Of a stretch of 64,000 nucleotides of DNA, positions 40,159 to 52,000 are shown one piece after another. The notes under the pieces were generated by a model. The model was not told the origin of the DNA and did not search any database. It saw only the letters and a list, made by a program, of their open reading frames with translations. The DNA is from Formicarius rufipectus. Taxonomy: Eukaryota > Chordata > Aves > Passeriformes > Formicariidae. Location of the stretch: assembly GCA_013399695.1 (NCBI GenBank), contig VXAU01004947.1, positions 1,236,538 through 1,300,537 on the forward strand. Reading direction: 5' to 3'. The position numbers and the translations under genes were made by a program. Positions within the stretch are counted from its first letter, which is position 1; each line of letters starts with the position of its first letter.

Positions 40159-42213
40159 TATGTGCAGAATGAAGCCTTTCAATATTGCAAAAGGATACAG
40201 TGAAGTGTCAACTTACAGCTGAAACCATTTGTTTCAAACAGTATATTCAAAGAAAAAGTGGTTTTTTAAGGTCAATTCAAAGCTTAATACATTTTAAAGA
40301 CATAAAAATTTCCTAAGTTCTAAGGAAATTAGATTTCTGAGAAAAATATTGTCTGAAAATCACTCAGCTACCTCTAGGTTCTGAATTGCATGGTACCAGC
40401 GTTATAAGCACAGAAAATGACTCCTGGGCTGCTCATTAGCTTGGGAATGCATAAGGAATACTGCTGAGTTTGAGCTTTCTTGCTACCTGCCCCTGTCCAG
40501 AGACCAGTGGTCCTTCTTTCCCTTCTGAGTAGAGGGGTACAGGTGCCACACTTATATCTACCTCTCAGACATATGCTGTTAAATTCTGCTGGGATCCCCA
40601 AGCATTTTTATAGTTGGTTTCTACCCAACCTGGATCATTCTGATCAGATAGATTTTAGAGTGACTACATGTGCTGTTATTCTCTGATGAGACTTTAAGCT
40701 TTGGAGAAAAGCATGGGAAAAGGCACCTAGCTCAACTGCAATCCCAGGTGACATGTCCAATTTGCAGCCACCCACAGGACAAAGTTACATAGCATGTTTT
40801 CTTCAGTGGTGAAGCTGTCATAATAAATTCCTGCCTACTCATCCCACCCTTCCTCTCCAGCTCTTCATCTGCAGCTGTGGACTTGCCCTGTAAGCCAGGT
40901 CAGCAAAGATGTACTGAGTTAAAAACAGCTCTGTAATTCAGAAGTTGTTTTGTGGCTGGCTGGGAGCGGGGCTCCACACTAGCTGTTCCAGTCCAGCTGG
41001 GAGAGAGTGGCGTGTCTGGCATCCATGTGGATCAGTTTAGGCTGCCCTCATGGAGGTGATGTGGCACTTCTGGGCAGGACCTGAGTGGACCATGAAAAGC
41101 TCACCCACCACTGGATGTGGTCCCAGCACAGTACGGGAAGGTGAGACAAAGTAAAACAGGACCACAGGTTTGGTCTTGCTCAGTATGACCAAATGTTTAC
41201 TATGGATCTTGTTAGATAAAAGCCTTGAGTTTAGCTCATGTGATTATGCCTTCTGCCACAACTCCTTCTTGCTACTGGTCTTTGTATATCTGCCTTGTAT
41301 TACTCAGAAGCCCTTTGTGCATCTTTTACTTTTATGTGGAGGTTTACAGAGGAGCAAATATTATCATTGTATTCTCATATCTGTTGGTGTCAATCAAGTT
41401 CAAATCTCTTGAATTTAAGGGACTTAAACTAATATAAAACTTGTTTGAGGATAGAAAAAGACTCAAAGCTTAATACTATTAAAATCTGACTGAGAAACAA
41501 TATTATTAAAATCTAACTGAGAAATACAATACATTGAAACTGAAAGCAAGTACATGTTTTCAGTGGCAGGGGAAACATTGCAGAGGTAGATAGTTACAAA
41601 TAGGTAATACCAATTTAGTTGTTAAATTTACAAAGACAATATATTGATTTGTTTCTTTCAGAGGAGCTAGGTTGTATGGGCCCATTAACTGGAATACACA
41701 CAGTTAAAACTAATAAACAAACAAACAAATAAATGATCAGTGGCATGACTATATTGTGTATCATGGCAAACCCCCCAAAATCATTTATTCCATCATTGTT
41801 GCAGCTAGTTTGCCTTCTACATTGTGTTCATAGCTTAGAAAAAATTGCCTGCTCAGGTTTATTTCCCTAACGAAATATATAAGTTCAAGTGACACGTTTG
41901 GGACAATATATGTATTGATACCAAATATTTAATCTTCTGACTTCAGTGTCCACTTTTTTTCCTAAATCTATGAGTTGTTGTCCTGTTACAGAGGCACCAA
42001 TTTTTCTGTATTTTTCAGTGTCCCCCACAAAATTTGTAGCCCAGTGTTTTGTCAATATCAGAGATACACAGCTTTAATTTTATCATCCTGCTTTCTTTGG
42101 AGGATTTTCTTTGATTTATCTCTCCTGCCTTCCTTTTTTAGCACTCTGGTTTTGTCCATATTTGTTTCTTACCCGCCCTCTTCACCTATTTTCTTCTGAT
42201 GCATTGTAAGTGT
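40159..42213. other. 3' flank of the kinase gene
   Basis: No other gene is seen. On the minus strand, further AATAAA signals lie at 41858-41863 and near 41783. Either could end a longer kinase mRNA if the signal at the stop codon is not used. The rest is AT-rich unique sequence. Confidence 0.4.
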
Positions 42214-42219
42214 TTTATT
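42214..42219 (-). promoter_or_regulatory. AATAAA poly(A) signal overlapping the kinase stop codon
   Basis: On the minus strand the end of the frame reads GCT TAA followed by ATAAAACA, so the hexamer AATAAA begins with the last A of the stop codon. Use of it would leave almost no 3'UTR. No obvious GU-rich downstream element is visible, so one of the later signals may be preferred. Confidence 0.4.
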
Positions 42220-43006
42220 TAAGCAAAATTTAACCTTAGAATCTCTTCTTTTTTCCCCAGCCTGGTTTGGTACGGTGGACGTAAAACTGGAAGATTTAGA
42301 TCTGTAGTTGTAGGCAGATGTCTGAGCTGAATAAAGTTTTTCTTAGTTTTCTTGTTGAAAAAATAAGTTGGGCTTTCTTTAGACTGCCTCATACTTCTTA
42401 TGGTAAATGTTTCCTGCGGGGGCATGTGGAAGGCTGATTGTTTTGGACCATTGACTATAACAAGAGGACAGATACTGGTTTGCTCCTGTGATGCCCCCAG
42501 CAAGGAAACCTTTCTAGGCAGGGTTTCTCTCAGGGCAGTTTGCCGCAGCCTGGGGAAAGGTGATGACTGTGGAGAGTCAGTCATGATGAGGTCAGTGACA
42601 CCTTTGTCAAGTTGCCTCTGTATTGGGATGTAAATGTTGTCATCAACTGCCTTAAGAAGGTCTTTAAACCTCATGTCCTGACAAGGTAAAGGGCTTCTGG
42701 TAATAATTCTGTTTTCCATCAGGGACTGTGGAGGCAGTTTGCTTGTACTTGACATTGCTTGGATATTTGAAAAGGGAGATTGCTTATTTGCTGATGTCAA
42801 TTGTGATTTCTCATGAAGATATGGTTTTCTTGCCTCTGTCAAGTCTTCAAAAGCCTTGTGATTCTTCTGAGAGTCCAAAAGTCGCTGATAAATGGGCTCA
42901 CATGGCATACTTTTGCTTGATGACTTAGGAGGCCTGAGGTGGACCAACTTTTTGCCTGCAAACTTGGAGACTATATAGAATTTAGAATAAATCAGGTCAG
43001 CTTCTG
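42219..43006 (-). CDS. kinase last exon G: Ser/Thr/Pro/Lys-rich tail and stop
   Basis: 788 bases encoding 261 residues and TAA. The frame stays open throughout although nearby non-coding sequence is full of stops, which supports real coding function. The acceptor is a tandem CCAGCAG: use of the first AG gives one extra residue before E-A-D-L-I-Y. The tail holds many S-P and basic-S motifs (for example D-S-P-Q-S-S-P-F-P and R-S-M-R-Q-S-K-E-S-P), suggesting phosphorylation, but no known domain. It does not resemble the tail of HUNK as I recall it. Confidence 0.85.
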
Positions 43007-46000
43007 CTGGAATGATATTTTCAAGAAAATTACATGTTAATATCAAATCTGCTGCATCCCATTATAAAATCAGTGTTTGTAAAGGCACAAATAAAAGAAG
43101 ATCTTGACATAGAATAAAATTTCCCACCAATTATTTAAGACAAATGGTGATCTGCAGGTAGGCAATCATCAGTTTTTTGCTTGGGTGAATAGTTTCTATT
43201 AACATCTCAGTATAAATATGTCTGGCTTAATTTTTGTGATTACTATAGAATCAAAGAATCATGGTAATTTGGGTTGGAAGGGACCTTACAGATCATCTCA
43301 TTCCAACTCCACTGCCACGGGCAGGAACACCTTTCTCTAGACCAGGTTGCTCAGAGCCCCATCCACTTCCAGGAATGGGGCATCCAGCAGTTCACCGGGC
43401 AATGTATCCATTTATGCTTTTGGTGGTATTTATCACATTAGTTTAACCATGTGAATAGCTGTGGAGGTGTAATAACTGGAGCAGAAATAAATTCAGATCT
43501 GGAGTTTGATTATTGAGTACTCTGCATCTTCTATATCTTTGAGACTATGGAAAATGATGCCATGAATGTGAGTACAACCACTTACTGAATATACTGAAGT
43601 TGTGACACTTGCACAATGCTCACATTCATCCTGGGAATGTAAATAAAGGCCTTTTTTTACTCAAAAATGTCTTTTTCTTGAAAGTGCTCTAGTACTAGTA
43701 CCATCCCAGGGTGACTCGTAAAGCAACTAACGTACATAACGATGTGGAACAAGTTTTTGTAATCAGTATCTGTAGAATATGCACTGGATCAGATGATCAC
43801 CTGCTAATTTTTTCACCGGATCAAAATTAAATCCATAACCAGACTTGGGCCTGGGAAACAATTGCTCAAAATACTTGTAGTTTCAAAACAAAATGCAAAG
43901 ATATTTCTATAGCATTTTCAGGAATTGTGTGCCCTTTTTTTTTCTTAAACATCTATCCTTTTACTTTTTAGGCTGAGGCTGAGACTTTTTTCAGAACAGT
44001 ACCTTTGGACAAGTTTTCTTGGTTTTCTAATGTAATTGTGATCTCATCCTCTTGAACAGCATCTGGCACTGCCAGGGTTAATACAGAAGGAAATGCTCTA
44101 TTGCCATAATTCCTGAGGTTTTCCAGTGCGTCCATTTCAGCCTTCTCGGAAATCTTAATTTCTGACTCCTTATTCAACTGTTTGTCAGCATTAATACTGT
44201 GTTTTTCTATTTCATTTTCCCTCTGTAAAATGATCAGACACCATTTGATTAGTATGGGAGACAAAAAAGCCCCTTAAACTTTAAAATCCCCTGCAGCATA
44301 ACATGCACAGTGGGAAATCTTGTTTTTACACAAGCTGTAGTTACAAACATCAACAATTTCATGTGAGCAGACCTCATGCCAGCGGTTCTTCGTGAAACCT
44401 GGTTGTACATGGGCTGGCAGACCATTCCTTTTACCACAAAGACTATAGGGAGAAAGTTTTCATGAAAATCCACTGGAGACCAGAATGCCATCTTTGGAGA
44501 GTCCTTATGGCTTATGGCTAACCCAGTCTGCAAACAGATATGTAAGGGAGATCAAGGTACCACAGAGCTCATGCTGCAAAGCAGAAGCATCACAGGATGC
44601 TTTGAACCACTCAAGATCCAGGAGGAAGATTGTCATGGATCTTCTGCTGTTTGCTGTGAGGGCAAGTAGTCAGTAAAAAAGCAGATCAGATCTAGGAAGA
44701 TTTTGCAGCAGAATTGCGGCAAGAAGCCTCCAGGGGGCTGTGTTAACAGGACTGTTCATCCCAACAAGAACATGGGCTTCAGGACTCACTACTTGCGGCA
44801 GTGCGGTTACCCTCACTCCCACAAGCATCATCCATGTACATGGGGATGTTCTTACATATAGGTCACTTGTCTGTCACATGTTCCAAGTTTTCAGAGTCCA
44901 CACTGTGGCAGCCTCACACACACTGAGTTTCAGGTATCAAAACCTTGTGAAAATGCAAGGACTTCACAGTGTAATAAATCCCTTCCTACAGCAGTTAGTC
45001 CCATGATGAGCTGATAGTGCCGTGTACTGCTTCTGTCATAGACCATCTTCCATCAGGCCTGGAACTCCTGAAAATGACATTTCTGAATTGTAGAATCACA
45101 GAATATTGTGAGTTAGAAGGGACCCACAAGGATAATCAAGTAAAACACTGTTAGTGAATGGCCCATGTGGAGATCAAACCCACGACTTTGGTGTTACAAG
45201 CACCATGCTGTAATGCAGTTTCTGAAACCTAGATGACTATCCATACAGATATTGCTGTTCAATACCAATGTCCTTTTTTTTTTTTTTTTGCTGCTCTCCA
45301 TATAATCTTTGACAGACCCACTTTGTTATTATGCTACCACTTCAAGAATTATCTGTAGTGAGTTTTGATCTTTTCATTGCCATCCACAAATAATACAAAC
45401 TTCTTCCTTCCAGATTCAGAGAAGTAATTTGTTTTACTATGTATATTTATCTTTCATGGGTTTTTTCTAATCGTTGCATTGCAAAGTACTTCCCTTGTTA
45501 AAAATATGTTTTTAATCTAACATGCCCTTATAAAACATAGATGGAATTTGTGGAGAAAAGGCACTTTTGATAGCATGCATGTATTTTGTGAGTTAGCAAA
45601 AATGTTTGGAAAAACTCGAAGGGCCCCAAACCTCAAACTTGTGGGGTCACCCCATCCTTCCTACATATTTGCAGGACCTAATCACAATTATGGAAATTAT
45701 TTTAAAAGTATTTATAAAAAGAAACATCGTACATTTAAGTTGACAACATATTGCTAAAACCACACTAGATCAATTGGGAATTTGAGATGTCATAAGTATT
45801 TTAGGCTATGCAATCAAATAGTCTCCCAGGATTTTACACACTGCTAGTTAAGAAAACAAATTTTCATCTTACATTTTGCAAGCTGTCACCTTATATACAG
45901 TATATCAGAAAACTTGCCATGACTGGTTTTACTGCCAGACTTCTTAAGAGCTAATTGGTTAAGCACCTGGGCAGGAAGCTTTTTGGCAGAAATGCTGTTT

Positions 46001-49000
46001 TCTGCAAGGACTAGCTATAAAGTTCTGGATGGCAAATTGTGATCATTAAGGCTCCCTCTTCTACAGCAGAACACATAAAATGTAAATACATTGCTTGGAG
46101 AATTACGATGCATAAAAAGACAGGCTGTGTTTTAAGTTTATCCAGTGACTTACGGCTCAAATTTGAACATGGAACGGATCTTATGCTTTTTTCAGAGTAA
46201 AGCTTTCGGCCAACTTCTCTAATTGCACACAGAAAAATGAGACTCACATCTGTTTGCATCCACCAAAACTATTATTTGCATGTACAAACGTTAACTTGTG
46301 TATACAACGAGATGTTGCAAATGCAATGACTCACAGTGGTTTATCAAACACAGGGATTTTATACATAAAAAGCATTTCTACAGATTTTTTCAGTTGAAGA
46401 TTAGAAGTTGTGCTGAAAATTTGTCCCCAGTAAATTGTATGTTTCTTGGTATTGTGTGAAAATTCATAGCGTATTCTGCTGCCTGGAATGAGTTTAGTGC
46501 AGTGGTTTGTGAATATGTGTTTGAATTCCAAACAATGTTTTGGGCTGATTGTGTTGGTGGAATTTTTTATTGCTTGTTATTCATGGGCATTGTTATGAAT
46601 GCAATTACTTTTCTGTTTGTGTTGATATCTGATATGTTTAATTCTTTTTGGACAGTATATTCAGAAGACCCAGATGCCAACTTTCTCTACAACTCACTGA
46701 GGGGAGAGGAGGCTTCTAGTTTGCTCAAAAATACTGTGTAGTATTCTTTTACCATAAATGTGCTACTTTATAAATATTATAAATATCTTATTTCATAGGC
46801 AGATAGGAATATGCAATAGTCTTCATGGTCCTAGACAGAAATAGTGTAAATGAATGGCAATTTGTTTTCAGGTTACTTCATTTTGTATATGGCTTTTAGT
46901 TGTTAACTGTTTGTTTACATAATTTAGATTTAATTTTGAACTCAGATGCAAATGTTAATTTTTGTGCATTACTTTTATACACATAAGTTGTGTTGTTGAG
47001 CTCAGTGGAACTATCCACATCCTTAAAGTTGAAGCAGATGCATACGTTTGCAAGATCTGGAGAGCTGAAAGGAAATTATATGATTTAAAGATGGATCAAA
47101 CACTGCTAGTAATAAATAGCAAATAGTTGGCTTTATACAGACTAGAGAGAACATCTATCTATGCATTTTGAAGTATCCTTGGCATAATTTGTAATTCAAA
47201 TATCAAATGCCCATGCTGTTGTAATTAAGCTCCAGTAACATCAGGCTCTCAACATGAAGAATAAAAAGTGGGACATTTCCCCCTCACATTCATTTAACAA
47301 TCCTTATGCTTCTTCCTCAGTTTCAACCCTGTGGCCGGGTGGTCGGAGAAGTGCGTTACAGCCTGACGAGGAGGTGGTTGAGTTTGGCCTCTTTTAGACC
47401 AAAGCAGAGAATCGTTCCCCCAAGATAATCCCCTGCCAGCTGCCTCCTCTGAGAGCTGTGCCAGAGTAATGTGGGCTAATCTCCAAGGGAGCTGGGGACT
47501 GCTCTTGGCTCTGCCTCTGCCCAAAAACGTCATGCCACCCGTGTGGGGCTCCGCCTTGGAATCCAAGAGATGCATTCTTTTCTTTTCCCTATATACTTTG
47601 CATATGCTTAGGGCTAAGTTTTGCCATTGTGCAAGTGTGTGCATAAAGTAGCTTTAGCTGAAGAACAGGCCAGAGGATACTGGAAAAATAAGAGCATTGA
47701 TTGAGTAAGAATGCCCAACTTGATTTCTTAGCCAGCCTTCTCTCTCTCTCCCCTGTTTTTGCCCAAACCCTAGCCTTGCTGGGAAATATTAATATTATTG
47801 AATGTTGGGGAAACTGGCGTAACATGGTAGCACTGATAGTCATGATTTAAAAGAACTCCCAGGGAGGAGTGACAGCATAGGTTAATTGTACAAAAGGCTT
47901 GAATAAGAAATGAATGAGAGGTGATCTTTATTAATTATAGGTAGTTGCACAGCCTAACTACTAGCAAGGGAGAAATATTAATTTCCATAATAGAGAAGAA
48001 TATAAGAAGGAGTAGATGGACAGAAATAAGAAGCAAATTATGTAGAGTGGTTATCTGAGGGAAAACAGTGAGTTTACAAACACTCTTTGCTAAAAAAATG
48101 ATTTCTTAATTGTACTAGTATCAGGCTTTGTGTTTACGAATTTAAAGGTAGCATTTACAAATGTGCTGACAAACCTGAGGAAACAAACTTCTAATAACAT
48201 GGAAAGACAGTATGACTTGGTCTGTTCTAATTTCCTAATTTCTGTGTCTTAGGAACGGATATTGGAAGTTACTGTTTGTGGTAGAATCCACTCTGCCAAA
48301 TTTAGGCATTTAGCTTGTGTATTTCCAGCTCTCAGCAAAGATGTGCCCCTAAAAGTGAGTCATTTCCCTGTGAAAGCATCAAACAGAGATTCTGTTTGCA
48401 AGTTTAAGAATTCCCCACATTGAACATGTGAAGATTTGCAGATCAGCATTTTTTTGTGGTGCAGAAGAAAGAACTACACACCTGGGAGCTATGTGGTAAG
48501 GGACATAGGAAGGTGTAGAAATGGGGAGCTGTGTTATGACACAGTTGAACAGAACCCCAGCTCACATTCTGGACAGGTTCTGCTTGGTTTTGCTCAGCAA
48601 GGGGAAGTGCAAAGTCATGGTCTTGGAGAAAACAACCCCAGGCACCAGTATGTACTTGGCTGGGAAGCAGCTTGGAGATCCTGGTGAACACGAAGCTAAC
48701 CATGAGCCAGCAATGTGCCCCTGCTGCAGAGAAGGCTGATGGTATCCAGGGTTGCCTTGGGACTGCTGCCAGCAGGCCAGGGGAAGTGATGCTGCCCCTC
48801 TGCTCAGTGCCAGTGAAGCCACACCAGGAGTACTGCATCCTAGGTCTGGGTTTCTCAGGACAAGAGACACATGGGTGTGTTGGAGAGAGTCCAGTGAAGG
48901 GCCACAGAAATTATTCTGCAACTGGAACATCTCTCCTCTGAGTGAAGGCTGAAAAAACTGGAACTCTTCATCCAGGGGACTCAGAGGTGTCTCATCGATA

Positions 49001-52000
49001 TATACAAACATCTAAAGAGAGGGTGCAAAGAGGAAAGGATCAGGCTCTTTTCAGTGGAGCCCAGTGACAGGACCAGGGCTGTGGTCCTCTGTGGGCTCAA
49101 ACTGAAACACAAGATGTTCCCTCTGAACATTAAGAAACATTTTTTCACTGTGAGGGTGACTGAATACTGTCACAGGTTGCCCAGGGATGCAGTGGAATGT
49201 TCATCCTTGCAGACATTCAAAAGCTTTCTGGAAATGATCCCGGGCAACCATCTCTTGGTGGCACTACTTGACCAGAAGGGTTAGATCAGATGGCCTCTAG
49301 AGATCCCTGCCAACCTCAGCCAGTCTGTGATCCTGAGATTCTATGAAAGTCACTGCTGTTTTGAGCTGGGAGCTGATCAGGTTATTTGGGGTCAGTATTG
49401 GTTTGGATTTAATACTTTGATTAGGGAATGTCAACACAGAGAAAGAAAATGTCGGTCATTCATTTGTTAAACTATCCCTCTTCTGCAGCCAACCTGGGAA
49501 ATATATTTACCAGGACTTCAAAACAATAATTTGTAGTATTATTACCTTGCAAACATCTATTTTTGGTGTCTGTGCTTGAATTCAGCTTGACTCTGCCTTA
49601 AGAGGGCATTTTGGATGGGAGGAGTGGCAGGAAGTAACATAGACCCTTAATCAGCTTGCAACTTTATCTACAAGATTGTTTCCCTCTTACACCTGTTAGG
49701 ATGCTGAAAGAGGTCATACAGGACATGAAACACTACCATTTGCCTGGCTGGCTAGATGTCTACTGGCTGTAAATCAGCTTGATATCCAGAAGCATAAGAA
49801 AGCTGGTCAATAGCCTTCACAAAATGGGTCTTTTTGAGTCACTTATGATTTAGCAGATCCTACTTACAATTGCAGTATGAAAAAATTCACATATGTGAAG
49901 AAAAGCCTCCTCTCCCTAAGCATGCACACACACAACTCCCTCAATCATATTTTTGAGTTATGGTTCTGTCTGCAGACACTGCACAGACTGTTGTGACCTC
50001 GAGGCTGTGTGCTGGCATGGAGATCTGGATCTGCTCAAGCTCATCTGAATAATTTCTAGAGGAGTCAACTGGACCTTCTCAAAATACAGCTTCTCCAGGG
50101 TGAAGGCTTTGAATGGGAGCCTAATCGCTGATGTATGTTGTTTTGTAGCTGAAACTTTTCCCATTGCACTTGTGTGTTAGAAGCTGGAATTTGGCTTCCT
50201 GTCTGCCTAGTTTCTGCCTGAAGCAAAATTTTTATGACTGAGCTGTGAACCCCTTAGTGGAGACGGTTGTAAAAGAAAAGCTTACAGCCTTTTTGAGTAA
50301 TTGTGGCCTTACCAGCGATTACCATAATTTTTTGAATTTATTTTTAAAATTTTTGTCACCTCTGATCTCACTCCATGTCCCTGAGTGAGTTGGAGCTGGA
50401 GTGTGAGCATAAGATACAGTGGTAAAGACACACACAAAAAAAAAAGATGCTGGGAAAAGATTTTACAACTTTCACAGTTTCCCACTCCCCAGACTTTGGA
50501 TTAGGTCCTCACAGACCAGTTAGAAAGGGAAGGGATGGCGAGGTCACTGACATGCTAATGATTGTTTTCCCAGTGGAAAAGTAATCTTATATGTAAGGCA
50601 AAATAATTCTCAATCCCATTACAACCAGCAGCTCATTTTTAAAATTCATTAGTCATTTAAAAAAAAAAAAGGTATATTTATCTCTGGGAATAAAAAAAAA
50701 AATCTCATAAATTAATCACTTCAGAGAGTACCAGAATGTAGTTTTCTTGAGTCTGCACTCTGCAACTTCACAACTATTTTCAGTGAGTTTTTCACCATTC
50801 TATGGACAATCACCTTTTTTTTACATCTGCTATGTAGCTACTGCATTGTTGCTCATAAAAATTCAGGGAGCACTTTTTGCCTCTCATGATCATTATATCT
50901 TACCTGAGCTCTTTTGTGGTCTTTCTGGTACCTAAATAGTTTCTTCAGCAATAAGCAATAAGAAGCCATGGCAGGAGAGGGTCTGTTATTCATCACAATG
51001 TTGATAACTTCTGAAAGACTGAACTCCATAATTTCTGTCATGTAGTTTAAAACAACAGGATTCAGTTCACTGGGACAAAATCTGAAATATTAGGAAAAAT
51101 TGTTTAAATACAAATGATGTGACCAGGTACAATGTCAGAATTTACAGTAAGTGGACAATACACTTCTTGTGATGGAGCTGCAGCAAGCTAATTATGAAAC
51201 AGGCAAATTATGATACACGGTTGTGTAATGATCCTCTTGTCTGGCTATGCTAACTTCACTTCTGGGCTGGGGCTATGTTACTGCATCATTAAATATCCTA
51301 TTGTTGATATAATTGACTACTCAGAAAAGACACTCACCACAATTAAGCCTGAAAAATTAAAAGATGGAAACCAGCATTTTCTCGTTTTAATGAACTGTGT
51401 CTATTTCAGTTCTCAGTACAGTAGCCTCTAATGGATTAACAGAGAGACTCTGTGTGTGTGTATGTACATAAGAAGACAGGAAGAGTGCCAAAGGCAGGAA
51501 AATCTTGAAGGACAAAACCAGAACTAAATCAAGTACACTAAGATTTTAATTTTTATATAAAACAGACTGTGACATAAAACATATTTTGTTATAATGATAG
51601 TTGCTGTACTCACAGGCTTCTCTGAGTAGCAAAGTCTAGTGAGGGCATTATAGAAATATGTCAGCCTTGGATTCTGAGATCCCTAACACATTTTTTCAAA
51701 CTTCAGTACGAATGAGCACAGAAACATCTGAGGGGAGGGGAGGAGGGCAGAGGTAGAAGCAGTGAGTAGTTCTCCCAGAAACTAGTGAATTTCCCATAGA
51801 TTTTTCACAACCATGGCTGTGACTGATAGTGGATCATCTGCATTATGAAAACCTGCCCGGTGTCCTCAAGACACCATTGCAGATGGTGTGCATTACATAG
51901 GCCAAATTATTCCATTTTTCAGTTAGTGTGAAATACTGACTTCTACAGAGCAATCTGGGTGTGAAATATGTGACCCATTACTAGCTACTTTCATCAGTGA

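Noticed and set aside
44249..44533. 94-codon minus frame just upstream of kinase exon F as an extra exon
   Set aside because: Exon E ends in phase 0 and exon F starts in phase 0 with a good acceptor; this frame has no usable borders or conserved features.
48443..49011. Long overlapping frames on the minus strand (131 and 149 codons)
   Set aside because: They are antisense shadows of the CR1 fragment at 48560-49346.
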